NCBI RefSeq assembly: GCF_036227265.1
Contig: NZ_CP109446.1
Span: 2,679,501-2,743,500, forward strand
DNA length: 64,000 bases
Source: Streptomyces sp. NBC_01476
GTDB taxonomy: Bacteria > Actinomycetota > Actinomycetes > Streptomycetales > Streptomycetaceae
Direction: 5' to 3'
This document shows, piece by piece, positions 36,368-45,119 of the stretch (its first letter is position 1; each line of letters begins with the position of its first letter). The notes beneath the pieces were generated by a model that was given only the letters and a program-made list of their open reading frames with translations, searched no databases and was not told the DNA's origin. Both the position numbers and the translations under genes were made by a program.

Positions 36368-37012
36368 TCAGGACAGCAGCTCCGCCGCCACCCGGAGATC
36401 GGCGACCAGCGCCGCGTAGGCCTCTTCGCGGTCGTCCGAGCGCAGGACCGCCGACGGGTGCGGGGTCGCCACCGCACGCGCCCGCTCGTCGGCGGGGAGC
36501 TGCAGCGGCTTGCCGCGGTCCTTGGTGACACGGAAGGAGGCACCGAACAGAGCCCGCCCTGCGGTTGCGCCGAGAGCCACCACGACCTTCGGGCGGATCA
36601 GGCGCAGCTCCGCGTCGAGCCAGGGCGTGCAGGCGGAGACCTCCCGCAGGGTCGGCGGTTTGTGGATGCGGCGCTTGCCGCGTTCGGTGAAGGAGAAGTG
36701 CTTCACCGCGTTGGTGAGATAGGCCGGTTCGTCGCCGAGTCCGGCCGCCTCCAGTGCCTTGTGCAGCAACCGCCCGGCCGGACCGACGAACGGCCGGCCC
36801 TGCCGGTCCTCCTGGTCCCCCGGTTCCTCCCCGACCAGCATCAGCCGCGCGCCGGACGGCCCCTCTCCGAAGACGGTCCGGGTCGCCGGGCCGAACAACG
36901 GGCAGCCCCGGCAGTCGGCGGCAGCCTTGCGGTGGGCGGCAAGCCCGCCGCGCGAGGGCAGATACGGGGTCGCGTCGTATCCGGAGCCGTCCTCGGCCTG
37001 TGGCCGGCTCAT
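36368..37012 (-). CDS. udgX: UdgX-type uracil-DNA glycosylase
   Basis: 214 residues. Uracil-DNA glycosylase superfamily with the iron-sulphur Cys pair near the start (Cys34-x2-Cys37) and Cys128 later. The active-site region is GEEPGDQEDRQGRPFVGPAG, and the C-terminal motif is HPSAVLR. Residues 113-120 are KRRIHKPP, the insert diagnostic of UdgX, in which the His (here His117) becomes covalently attached to the excised-uracil site. UdgX therefore binds uracil-DNA irreversibly instead of turning over. Members are found mainly in actinobacteria. It is divergent from the formate dehydrogenase operon. Confidence 0.85.
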   Translation of the reverse strand: MSRPQAEDGSGYDATPYLPSRGGLAAHRKAAADCRGCPLFGPATRTVFGEGPSGARLMLVGEEPGDQEDRQGRPFVGPAGRLLHKALEAAGLGDEPAYLTNAVKHFSFTERGKRRIHKPPTLREVSACTPWLDAELRLIRPKVVVALGATAGRALFGASFRVTKDRGKPLQLPADERARAVATPHPSAVLRSDDREEAYAALVADLRVAAELLS

Positions 37013-37333
37013 GCCGGCCGGCCGGTGGTCGACCGGGGCTGCGGCTGGAGCGGTGCCATAGGGCCTCCTCGGAAGCGGACACGTCCCTTTTCGGCTACCC
37101 GCGCGGGAGCGAACCCACCGGCAGTGTCCCCCGGACGCCGGACGGGCCCCACGGACAGGTCAGCCGGACCTGCGGAGCGGCCACGAGATGGATACGTTCG
37201 ATGACAGACCGTGGTGACGCGGAGGCGGTGCGTTTCCGTACCGGGACCCCGGGCAACCGACCTTCGCCGCCGGAACCGTGGCCAGGAGCCGTGCGGCACG
37301 GCGAGGTGGGCCGAGCGAGACGAGGTCGAGAGC
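37013..37333. other. Divergent region between udgX and the formate dehydrogenase operon
   Basis: 321 bases without a supportable gene. It should contain both promoters. I see no clear -35/-10 pair or strong symmetry; GAGGTCGAGAG just before 37334 is the only plausible ribosome binding site for the dehydrogenase gene. Confidence 0.4.
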
Positions 37334-40300
37334 ATGGGCGTACCCGATCTGATCCGCGGCTGGCCGGTCTTCCGCCAGCTCACCGGAACCGACCGCCTGG
37401 GCCGCGGCGCCGCCGCGATGTCCCGGCAGACCCAGGAGCTGACCCCCCGCACCGCGACCGCCGACCGGGTGGTGAAGTCCATCTGCCCCTACTGCGCGGT
37501 CGGCTGTGCCCAGAACGTCTATGTCAAGGACGAGAAAGTCGTCCAGATCGAGGGCGACCCGGATTCGCCGGTCAGCCGCGGCCGGCTGTGCCCCAAAGGC
37601 TCCGCGACCCTCCAGCTCACCACCGGCGACGCCCGGCGCCACCAGGTCCTCTACCGCAGGCCGTACGCGAAGGACTGGGAGCCGCTCGACCTGGACACGG
37701 CGATGGAGATGGTCGTCGACCGGGTGATCCGTACCCGCCGGGAGACCTGGGAGGAGGAGGCCGACGGCAAGCGGGTCAACCGCACGCTGGGCCTGGCCAG
37801 CCTCGGCGGGGCGACGCTGGACAACGAGGAGAACTACCTGATCAAGAAGCTCTTCACCGGGCTCGGGGTGGTCCAGGTGGAGAATCAGGCGCGGATCTGC
37901 CACAGCGCGACCGTGGCCGGTCTGGGCACCTCCTTCGGCCGCGGCGGCGCCACCACCTTCATGCAGGACCTGCAGCACTCGGACTGCATCGTCATCCAGG
38001 GCTCGAACTACGCCGAGGCCCACCCCGTCGGCTTCCAGTGGGTGATGGAGGCGAAGGCACGCGGCGCCAAAGTGATCCACGTCGACCCGCGTTTCACCCG
38101 GACGAGTGCGCTCGCCGATCTGCACGTCCCGTTGCGGGCCGGCAGCGACATCGCCTTCCTCGGCGCCATCATCAACCACGTACTGACCGAGGAGAAGGAC
38201 TTCCGCGAGTACGTACTGCATTACACCAACGCGTCCTTCCTGGTCAGCGAGGACTTCCAGGACACCGAGGACCTGGACGGCATCTTCTCCGGCCTGGACG
38301 AGGAGGAACGGCACTACGACCCGTCCAGCTGGCAGTACGAGGGCGCCCCGGTCCACGCGGCCTCCGGTGCCGGCGGCGACGCGGACCAGGACGAACGGGA
38401 GCGGGAGCAGGAGTCCGGCGCGGGCGCGGACGCCGGCCCGACCGTCGCCCGGTCCGGCGGCGCCGAATCCCACGGCTCGGGCGGCGCCTCCGCGCACCCC
38501 TCACCGCAGCGCGACGAAACACTGCGCCACCCCCGCTGCGTCTACCAGATCCTCAAGCGCCACTTCGCCCGCTACACCCCCGAGCTGGTGGAACGCACCT
38601 GCGGAGTGCCGCCGCACGTCTTCCGCGAAGTCTGCGACGCGCTCACCGAGAACTCCGGGCCCGACCGCACCAGCGCTTTCTGCTACGCGGTCGGCTGGAC
38701 CCAGCACACGGTCGGGGCGCAGTACATCCGCACCGCCTCGATCCTGCAGCTGCTGCTCGGCAACATCGGCCGCCCGGGCGGTGGCATCCAGGCGCTGCGC
38801 GGCCACGCCAGCATCCAGGGCTCCAGCGACATCCCCACCCTCTTCAACCTGCTGCCCGGCTACCTGCCGATGCCGCACGCCCACCGGGACGAGAATCTGG
38901 ACGGCTTCATCGCCTCCATCAAGACCGACAAGGGCTTCTGGGGCGAGGCGAAGTCCTACATGGTGAGCCTGCTCAAGGCGTACTACGGGGACGCGGCCAC
39001 CGCGGACAACGACTTCTGTTTCGACCACCTCCCGCGGCTGACCGGCTCGCACAGCACTTACGAGACGGTGCTCGCCCAGCTCGACGGCCTCTGCAAGGGC
39101 TACTTCCTGATGGGCGAGAACCCGGCCGTCGGCTCGGCCAACGCCCGCCTGCAACGGCTCGGCATGGCGAACCTCGAATGGCTGGTGGTCCGGGACTTCT
39201 CGCTGATCGAGTCGGCGACCTGGTGGCAGGACGGCCCGGAGATCGAGACCGGCGAACTGCGGACCGAGGACATCGGCACCGAGGTGTTCTTCTTCCCCGC
39301 CGCCGCGCACACCGAGAAGTCCGGTTCCTTCACCAACACCAACCGCTGGCTGCAGTGGCACCACACCGCGGTCGAACCGGCCGGAGACGCCCGCAGCGAC
39401 CTGTGGTTCATGTACCACCTGGGCCGCCGGATCCGGGAGCGGCTGGCCGGTTCCACCGCGCCGATGGACCGGCCGATCCTCGACCTGGCCTGGGACTACC
39501 CCACCGAGGGCCCGCTGCGGGAACCGTCGGCGGAGGCGGTACTGGCCGAAATCAACGGCTACGGACCGGACGGCGGCCACCTGTCCGCGTACACCGAACT
39601 CAAGGACGACGGCTCCACCTCGTGCGGCTGCTGGATCTACTGCGGGGTCTACGCGGACGGCGTCAACCAGGCGGCCCGGCGCAAACCCCACACCGAGCAG
39701 GACTGGGTGGCCGCGCAGTGGGCCTGGGCGTGGCCGGCCAACCGCCGCATCCTCTACAACCGCGCCTCCGCCGACCCCGACGGCCGCCCGTGGAGCGAGC
39801 GCAAGGCGTATGTCTGGTGGGACGCCGAGGCGGGGAAGTGGAGCGGCCACGACGTGCCCGACTTCCCGCCGGAACTCGCCCCGCACACCGTGCCGCCCGA
39901 GGGCAGCAGCGGGCCCGGCGCACTCGGCGGTGACGACGCCTTCATCATGCAGTCCGACGGCAGGGGCTGGCTCTTCGCACCGGCCGGGCTCGTCGACGGG
40001 CCGATGCCGGTCCACTACGAGCCGCAGGACTCGCCGTTCACCAACCAGCTGCACGGGAACCGGCAGCGCAACCCGGTCCGGCAGGTCTTCTCCCGCGAGG
40101 GCAACCGCTACCACCCCAGCGGCAGTGAGCAGGGCGCGGACGTCTTCCCCTTTGTGGTCACCACCTACCGGCTCACCGAGCACTTCACAGCCGGCGGCAT
40201 GACCCGCTGGTCGCCCTACCTCGCCGAACTCCAGCCGGAGCTCTTCTGCGAGGTCTCCCCGCAACTGGCCGGCCGGTGCGGGCTGGAGAACGCCGGGTGG

Positions 40301-40621
40301 GCGACGATCGTCACCGCGCGGGGGGCGATCGAGGCGCGGGTCCTGGTGACCGACCGGATGGCGCCGCTGACGCTGGACGGCCGGACAGTCCACCAGATCG
40401 GCCTGCCGTACCACTTCGGGCCCAACGGCCTGGTCACCGGTGACGCCGCCAATGAGCTGTCGGCGATCGCGCTCGACCCGAACGTGCACATCCAGGAGGT
40501 CAAGGCGCTCAGCGCCGACATCCGCCCCGGCCGGCGGCCTCGGGGTCCCGAACTGCCCCGGCTGCTCGCCGAGTACCGGCAGCGGGCAGGTATCACCGAC
40601 CGGACCGGTATGGAGGTCTGA
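37334..40621 (+). CDS. Formate dehydrogenase catalytic (molybdopterin) subunit, Cys-type
   Basis: 1095 residues, related to FdnG/FdoG. The N-terminal [4Fe-4S] cluster ligands are Cys51, 54, 58 and 86, followed by Lys88. The Mo/W ligand, Sec in E. coli FdnG, is Cys189 (codon TGC) with the conserved His replaced in order as CHSATVAGLGTSFGRGGAT. Bis-MGD domains and ENPAVGSANARLQRL follow. No Tat signal is visible, so the enzyme is probably cytoplasmic-facing or is carried by a partner; the N-terminus has instead a short LIRGWPVFRQL segment. Residues about 343-394 are a Gly/Asp/Glu-rich insert. ATG 37334 is preferred to an upstream in-frame GTG/ATG region. Stop and next start are 4 bases apart. 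Confidence 0.9.
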   Translation: MGVPDLIRGWPVFRQLTGTDRLGRGAAAMSRQTQELTPRTATADRVVKSICPYCAVGCAQNVYVKDEKVVQIEGDPDSPVSRGRLCPKGSATLQLTTGDARRHQVLYRRPYAKDWEPLDLDTAMEMVVDRVIRTRRETWEEEADGKRVNRTLGLASLGGATLDNEENYLIKKLFTGLGVVQVENQARICHSATVAGLGTSFGRGGATTFMQDLQHSDCIVIQGSNYAEAHPVGFQWVMEAKARGAKVIHVDPRFTRTSALADLHVPLRAGSDIAFLGAIINHVLTEEKDFREYVLHYTNASFLVSEDFQDTEDLDGIFSGLDEEERHYDPSSWQYEGAPVHAASGAGGDADQDEREREQESGAGADAGPTVARSGGAESHGSGGASAHPSPQRDETLRHPRCVYQILKRHFARYTPELVERTCGVPPHVFREVCDALTENSGPDRTSAFCYAVGWTQHTVGAQYIRTASILQLLLGNIGRPGGGIQALRGHASIQGSSDIPTLFNLLPGYLPMPHAHRDENLDGFIASIKTDKGFWGEAKSYMVSLLKAYYGDAATADNDFCFDHLPRLTGSHSTYETVLAQLDGLCKGYFLMGENPAVGSANARLQRLGMANLEWLVVRDFSLIESATWWQDGPEIETGELRTEDIGTEVFFFPAAAHTEKSGSFTNTNRWLQWHHTAVEPAGDARSDLWFMYHLGRRIRERLAGSTAPMDRPILDLAWDYPTEGPLREPSAEAVLAEINGYGPDGGHLSAYTELKDDGSTSCGCWIYCGVYADGVNQAARRKPHTEQDWVAAQWAWAWPANRRILYNRASADPDGRPWSERKAYVWWDAEAGKWSGHDVPDFPPELAPHTVPPEGSSGPGALGGDDAFIMQSDGRGWLFAPAGLVDGPMPVHYEPQDSPFTNQLHGNRQRNPVRQVFSREGNRYHPSGSEQGADVFPFVVTTYRLTEHFTAGGMTRWSPYLAELQPELFCEVSPQLAGRCGLENAGWATIVTARGAIEARVLVTDRMAPLTLDGRTVHQIGLPYHFGPNGLVTGDAANELSAIALDPNVHIQEVKALSADIRPGRRPRGPELPRLLAEYRQRAGITDRTGMEV

Positions 40622-40625
40622 AGCC

Positions 40626-41573
40626 ATGTCAGAACCCGAGGGCCCCCGTCGGCTCGACCTGCTGCTCTCCGGCCCGGAACCGGACCCGGCCGGCGACGCC
40701 GGGCACCAGGAACACCCGCCGCGGATGGGCTTCTTCACCGACACCAGCGTCTGTATCGGCTGCAAGGCGTGCGAGGTCGCCTGCAAGGAGTGGAACGCCA
40801 TCCCGGAGGACGGCCTCTCGCTCACCGGCATGTCCTACGACAACACCGGCGGCCTCGGTGCCTCGACCTGGCGGCATGTCGCCTTCATCGAGCAGAGCCG
40901 GCCGGTGGCCCCGGAAACAGCAGCACCCCCCGAGGCACTGGTCGCCCCGGCGGCGCCGGAGCCGCCGGCCGGCCCGCCGTCGCCCGACGGCCGGACCGAA
41001 CTGCGCTGGCTGATGTCCTCAGACGTGTGCAAGCACTGCACCCACGCCGCCTGCCTCGACGTCTGCCCCACCGGCTCCCTCTTCCGCACCGAGTTCGGCA
41101 CGGTCGTCGTCCAGGAGGACATCTGCAACGGCTGCGGCTACTGCGTCCCCGCCTGCCCCTACGGCGTCATCGAGCAACGCCCGGAGGACGGGCGGGCCTT
41201 CAAGTGCACCATGTGCTATGACCGCCTCGGCGACGGCATGGAGCCTGCCTGCGCCAAGGCATGCCCCACCGAGTCCATCCAGTTCGGCCCGCTGGACGAG
41301 CTCCGCGAGCGCGCCGCCCTGCGCGTCGACCAGCTCCATGACGCCGGAGTGCCCGAGGCCCACCTCTACGGCCACGACCCCGAGGACGGGGTCGGCGGCG
41401 ATGGCGCCTTCTTCCTCCTGCTCGACCGGCCCGAGGTCTACGGCCTGCCGCCCGACCCGGTGGTCACCACCCGAGACCTCCCCCGCATGTGGCGCCGCGC
41501 CGGCGGCGCCGCCCTCGGCATCCTGGGTGCGGCGGCCATCGCCTTCGCCCCGCTGGGAAAGGCGAAACGATGA
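40626..41573 (+). CDS. Formate dehydrogenase iron-sulphur (beta) subunit
   Basis: 315 residues. Four [4Fe-4S] clusters are predicted from the Cys motifs CIGCKACEVACKEW, CKHCTHAACLDVCP, CNGCGYCVPACPYG and CTMCYDRLGDGMEPACAKACP. The last 20 residues form one hydrophobic helix (GAALGILGAAAIAFAPLG), as in FdnH, anchoring the subunit to the membrane. It should pass electrons from the catalytic subunit to the NrfD anchor. A Pro/Ala-rich insert of about 35 residues (near 95-125) separates the first two cluster motifs. It starts 4 bases after the catalytic-subunit stop. Confidence 0.92.
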   Translation: MSEPEGPRRLDLLLSGPEPDPAGDAGHQEHPPRMGFFTDTSVCIGCKACEVACKEWNAIPEDGLSLTGMSYDNTGGLGASTWRHVAFIEQSRPVAPETAAPPEALVAPAAPEPPAGPPSPDGRTELRWLMSSDVCKHCTHAACLDVCPTGSLFRTEFGTVVVQEDICNGCGYCVPACPYGVIEQRPEDGRAFKCTMCYDRLGDGMEPACAKACPTESIQFGPLDELRERAALRVDQLHDAGVPEAHLYGHDPEDGVGGDGAFFLLLDRPEVYGLPPDPVVTTRDLPRMWRRAGGAALGILGAAAIAFAPLGKAKR

Positions 41574-42532
41574 GCACTTCCGACCTGACCCGGCGCGGGA
41601 AGGGCCGCCGCCGCGGCAAGGGCGAGCAACTGATGGTGGAGCCCGCCGAGTTCAGCTCCTACTACGGCCGCCCCGTGATCAAGCCTCCGTCCTGGGCTCC
41701 GATGGACATCGCCGGCTACTTCTTCCTGGGCGGCCTCGCGGGCGCCGGCTCGGTGCTGGCGGCCGGCGCCCAGGCCACCGGCCGCCCCGGGATGGCGCGC
41801 GCCCTGAAGACGTCCTCGGCGGTGGCCATCGCCGGTTCCGCCGCCGCCCTCGTGCACGACCTCGGCAGGCCCGGGCGCTTCGTCAACATGCTCCGGGTCT
41901 TCAAGCCGACCTCCCCGATGAGTGTCGGCTCCTGGCTGCTCTCCGCCTACGGTCCCCTGGCGGGCGGGGCCGCGCTGCTGGACCGAGCGGGACGGCTGCC
42001 CAAAGCGGGCACCGCCTGCACCGTGGGCGCGGCGCTGCTCGGCCCCGCCATCGCCACCTACACCGCCGTGCTGGCGGCGGACACGGCGGTGCCCGCCTGG
42101 CACGACGCCCACGGGGAGCTGCCGTTCGTCTTCGCCGGGTCGGCGCTCGCCGCGGCTTCCGGGATGGCGCTGCTGACCGCTCCGGTGCGCGAGACCGGTC
42201 CGGCCCGGCGGGCCGCACTGCTGGCGTGCGCGGTGGAGATCGCCGCTGCCAAGGCGATGCAGGCACGCCTCGGGGTGGTCGCGGAGACCTACGAACACGG
42301 CCGAGGTGGCCGGTTGATGCGGACCGCGGAGGTGCTGTCCGCGGTGGGGGCGGCCGGGGCCGTACTGCTGGCCGGGCGCGGGCGGTGGCCTGCGGCGCTC
42401 ATGGGGGCGGCGCTGCTGGCGGCGTCGGCCTGCACGCGTTTCGGCGTATTCGAGGCGGGCGTCGCCTCGGCGCGGGATCCGAAATACACGGTGCTGCCCC
42501 AGCGGGAAAGGCTGGAGGCCGCGGGTCGGTAA
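41570..42532 (+). CDS. NrfD/PsrC-type membrane anchor subunit
   Basis: 320-residue polytopic protein of the NrfD (polysulphide reductase) family with about eight helices. The start is ATG 41570 overlapping the beta-subunit stop (ATGA). YFFLGGLAGAGSVLAAGA near residue 48-65 and the conserved HDLGRPGRFVNMLRVFKPTSPMSVGSWLL loop are family signatures. NrfD subunits carry no haem and pass electrons to menaquinone, unlike the cytochrome b FdnI subunit. So this dehydrogenase likely feeds the menaquinone pool (inference from family). Confidence 0.9.
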   Translation: MSTSDLTRRGKGRRRGKGEQLMVEPAEFSSYYGRPVIKPPSWAPMDIAGYFFLGGLAGAGSVLAAGAQATGRPGMARALKTSSAVAIAGSAAALVHDLGRPGRFVNMLRVFKPTSPMSVGSWLLSAYGPLAGGAALLDRAGRLPKAGTACTVGAALLGPAIATYTAVLAADTAVPAWHDAHGELPFVFAGSALAAASGMALLTAPVRETGPARRAALLACAVEIAAAKAMQARLGVVAETYEHGRGGRLMRTAEVLSAVGAAGAVLLAGRGRWPAALMGAALLAASACTRFGVFEAGVASARDPKYTVLPQRERLEAAGR

Positions 42533-42891
42533 TTCGGCGGGCGACCGATTGCCGTGCCTCGGCGCATTTCCATAGGGCGTGGAGAAAATCCTCCCCGCTC
42601 CGCAAGCGGCGCCATACCGCCGAATGGGTGGCAATTCTTACGGACCCCGGAAGGCAGGACGATTCGCGGCTTTCGTCCCTTCGGCGCACTGTCCCCGGAG
42701 TTAGCGTGTCGGTCAGTCCACGAGCCCGCGTCGACGTCGCCGACTCCCCTGGCCAGTAGGGGGAGTCGGCGGCTGAATCGCCATGCCTCGGCGGGCCGGC
42801 GGCAGCGCGCACCGGCCCCGTCCGAACGCAACTCGGCTCTCCGAAGCCAACTGCGGCTCTCCGCAGTTCTCCGCATCAGGAGTCCACCGCC
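42533..42891. other. Intergenic region after the formate dehydrogenase operon
   Basis: 359 bases without a gene. It holds a strong hairpin at 42739-42770 (listed separately) and, after it, the promoter region of the beta-propeller gene. A lower-G+C stretch at about 42565-42660 has no recognised motif. Confidence 0.5.
42739..42770 (+). terminator. Hairpin terminator after the formate dehydrogenase operon
   Basis: GCCGACTCCCC (42739-42749) pairs exactly with GGGGAGTCGGC (42760-42770), an 11-bp stem with a ten-base loop, about 200 bases after the nrfD-type stop and upstream of the next gene. Confidence 0.6.
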
Positions 42892-44094
42892 ATGACCTTC
42901 ACCGTCAGGATGCGTACGTCCGCCCGGCGCCGCACCGGAGCTGTCCGTGCCGCCCCCCTCGCCCGTACCGCCGGTGCCGGAGCGGTCGCCGTCGCGGCCG
43001 CCGCCCTCTTCGCCGTGGCCCCGGCCGCTTCCGCCGCGGCCCCGCACCAGCACCGGCACACCGCCGGGGCGCCCGTGTTCGTACAGAGCGACAACACCAC
43101 CGCCAATACCGTCGTCTCCTACCACCGCGCCGCCGATGGCACCTTGCGGCAAAGCGGGATCTACCCGACCGGCGGCCGTGGCGGCGTGCTCGACGGATCC
43201 CAGGTGGACCACCTGGCCTCACAGGGATCGCTCGTCCTCGACCAGCGGCAGCAGCTCCTCTACGCCGTCAACGCGGGCAGCGACACCGTCACCGTCTTCG
43301 GAGTGCGCGGCGACCGGCTGCAGCGGATCCAGGTGATCCGTTCCGGCGGTGACTTCCCGGTCAGCATCGCCGTGCACGGCGATCTGGTCTATGTCGCCAA
43401 CGCGCTCGGCGGCGGCTCGATCCAGGGCTTCCTGCGGATCGGCGACCACCTGGTGAGCGTGCCGGCCTGGCACCGGGATCTCGGCCTCGACCCCGCCGCC
43501 ACCCCGCAGTTCACCCACACGCCGGGCCAGATCGCCTTCACCCCCGACGGGTCGGACCTCGTCGTCACCACCAAGGCCGCGGCCAACAGCGTCGACGTCT
43601 TCCCGCTGAACGCCCTCGGCGCCCCCGCCGCCCGCCCGGTGGTCACCTCCACCCCGGAGGCGGTGCCCTTCGGCTTCACCTTCGACTCCGGCGGCCGGCT
43701 CCAGCTGACCGAGGCCGGGCCGAACGCGGTCGCCACCTTCACCCTCGGCCGCGACGGCAGGCTCACCAAGACCGGTGAGACGGCCACCGGCCAGGCGGCG
43801 ACCTGCTGGATCGTGCGCACCGGGAGCGACGTGTACGCCTCCAACGCCGGCAGTGGCACCGTGTCGGGCTACCGGATCGGCGGCCACGGCACGTTGACGC
43901 CGTTGGGGACCACCGCCACCGCCGCCGGCACGGTGGATGCCGCCGTCTCCTCCGACGGCCGTTTCCTCTACGCGCAGACCGGTGCGGCCGGCGGGGTGGA
44001 CGCCTTCCGGGTGGGCCACGACGGCTCGCTCACCCGGATCGGGTCGGTGACAGTACCCGGCGCGGCCGGAGGAGAAGGCATCGCGGCGGGCTGA
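42892..44094 (+). CDS. Secreted beta-propeller protein (lactonase family)
   Basis: 400 residues. The signal peptide is clear: an Arg-rich start (RMRTSARRRTG) and a hydrophobic core (AGAGAVAVAAAALFAVAP) with a cleavage site around ASA-AAP (residue 47). The rest is about seven blade-like repeats, each with YAVNAGSDTVTVF-, VYVANALGGGSIQGF- or VYASNAGSGTVSGYRI-type strands, as in 6-phosphogluconolactonase-like and YncE-type propellers. It is probably extracellular; lactone hydrolysis is not assured by the fold, and it could be a binding protein. ATG 42892 is the only reasonable start. A 16-bp hairpin terminates it. Confidence 0.82.
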   Translation: MTFTVRMRTSARRRTGAVRAAPLARTAGAGAVAVAAAALFAVAPAASAAAPHQHRHTAGAPVFVQSDNTTANTVVSYHRAADGTLRQSGIYPTGGRGGVLDGSQVDHLASQGSLVLDQRQQLLYAVNAGSDTVTVFGVRGDRLQRIQVIRSGGDFPVSIAVHGDLVYVANALGGGSIQGFLRIGDHLVSVPAWHRDLGLDPAATPQFTHTPGQIAFTPDGSDLVVTTKAAANSVDVFPLNALGAPAARPVVTSTPEAVPFGFTFDSGGRLQLTEAGPNAVATFTLGRDGRLTKTGETATGQAATCWIVRTGSDVYASNAGSGTVSGYRIGGHGTLTPLGTTATAAGTVDAAVSSDGRFLYAQTGAAGGVDAFRVGHDGSLTRIGSVTVPGAAGGEGIAAG

Positions 44095-44149
44095 CTCCGC
44101 CGCCCCCGAGCGTCCCGCTAGCACCTCTGCTCCCGGTGCAACTCACAGC

Positions 44150-44188
44150 TTCCGCCCACGCCGACAGCCCAGGTCGGCGTGGGCGGAA
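44150..44188 (+). terminator. Perfect 16-bp hairpin terminator
   Basis: TTCCGCCCACGCCGAC (44150-44165) and its exact complement (44173-44188) with a seven-base loop, followed by CGTTTCC. It is 55 bases after the beta-propeller stop. Confidence 0.8.
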
Positions 44189-44289
44189 CGTTTCCCCGAT
44201 GTCTTCGAGTTGAAAGGAGTGCTGTGAGAAGGTATGCGCTTGAGCCACCCCCCGGATGGCTGGTTATTCGGATCAACCGGCCGCCGGTA

Positions 44290-44324
44290 ACGTGATCGCC
44301 GCCAGGGCCGTGCGGCGATCACGT
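44290..44324. promoter_or_regulatory. 13-bp inverted repeat upstream of the MarR gene
   Basis: ACGTGATCGCCGC (44290-44302) and GCGGCGATCACGT (44312-44324) are exact complements around a nine-base spacer, 40 bases upstream of the MarR start. As DNA it is a candidate autoregulatory operator; as RNA it would be a stable hairpin that could attenuate transcription. Confidence 0.5.
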
Positions 44325-44364
44325 GGCCACTCTCGGCGAGCGAGCGATACGAGGATCTGTGCGT

Positions 44365-44895
44365 ATGGATTCCACCCTGCCCGGGGCCGCACCGGCAGCG
44401 AAATCGGCGGCGACGTCGGCACCCCCGGCCTCCGTTGTGCGGCGGAGACGGCGGCTGACCGCCCGGATAAAGGACGGACTGCGGGATCTCACCGTCCAGC
44501 ATTCCCTGCTGAACCACCAAGTGGGCACCCACCTCGACCTTCGGGACGCCGATCTGGAGTGCCTGGATCTGATCAGCCGTTACGGCCCGATCGGACCGAC
44601 CGCACTGGCCAAACGTGCCGGACTGCATCCGGCCACCCTCACCGGAGTCCTCGACCGCCTCGAACGCGGCGGCTGGGTCGTGCGGACCCCCAACCCCAAC
44701 GACCGGCGGGCGATCCTCGTCCAGGTCATCAAGGAGAAGGAAGCCGAAGTCGCCTTCCTCTTCTCCGGCCTCAACAGGGCGATGGACGACGTGTGCTCCG
44801 GCTACGAGGACGCCGAACTCGTCATGATCGCCGACTTCCTGCTGCGTACCGCCCGGGCCGCCAGAGTCGCCACCGACGACCTCGCCGACAGCTGA
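44365..44895 (+). CDS. MarR family transcriptional regulator
   Basis: 176-residue winged-helix repressor. The HTH is IGPTALAKRAGLHPATLTGVLDRLERGGWV (about residues 75-105), with the wing Arg/Asp residues in NPNDRRAILVQV. The N-terminal 45 residues are a basic Ala/Arg-rich extension. ATG 44365 is favoured by GAGGA nine bases upstream; GTG 44359 and GTG 44323 are alternatives, and the latter would remove the leader repeat. It probably binds the inverted repeat just upstream. The target gene is not obvious, since the neighbours on both sides are separated by terminators or long gaps. Confidence 0.85.
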   Translation: MDSTLPGAAPAAKSAATSAPPASVVRRRRRLTARIKDGLRDLTVQHSLLNHQVGTHLDLRDADLECLDLISRYGPIGPTALAKRAGLHPATLTGVLDRLERGGWVVRTPNPNDRRAILVQVIKEKEAEVAFLFSGLNRAMDDVCSGYEDAELVMIADFLLRTARAARVATDDLADS

Positions 44896-44983
44896 CCCCC
44901 GGTCACATCCCGTCGGCCGGACCGCCGGACGCGTGCGTCACGTCCGCGCCCGGCCGGCGGGCACGGGCCGCCCTGCGGCAATT

Positions 44984-45018
44984 CCGCCCCCCTCTCCCCG
45001 CCTCGTCGGGGCGGGCGG
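44984..45018 (+). terminator. Possible terminator after the MarR gene
   Basis: CCCCG (44996-45000) pairs with CGGGG (45007-45011), and flanking CCGCCC/GGGCGG can extend the stem across a bulge. Confidence 0.35.
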
Positions 45019-45119
45019 CTTCTCACGCCCCGGCTCACCGCTGAGTGACCAAACGGCGACCGCGAACCCCCGCGTCACCAGGTCCTCCGGCACCGGAAAT
45101 TCCCTCGCGTGTACTTTTC

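Larger units (their letters stand above)
44095..44364. other. Region between the propeller gene and the MarR gene
   Basis: 270 bases containing a terminator (44150-44188) and a long inverted repeat (44290-44324); no gene is seen. Confidence 0.5.

Noticed and set aside
37898..37900. Selenocysteine codon in the formate dehydrogenase
   Set aside because: The codon is TGC, and no TGA lies in frame.
36754..39933. 1059-codon plus-strand frame overlapping udgX and the formate dehydrogenase gene
   Set aside because: Arg/Pro-rich without motifs; the frame of the formate dehydrogenase is fully supported.
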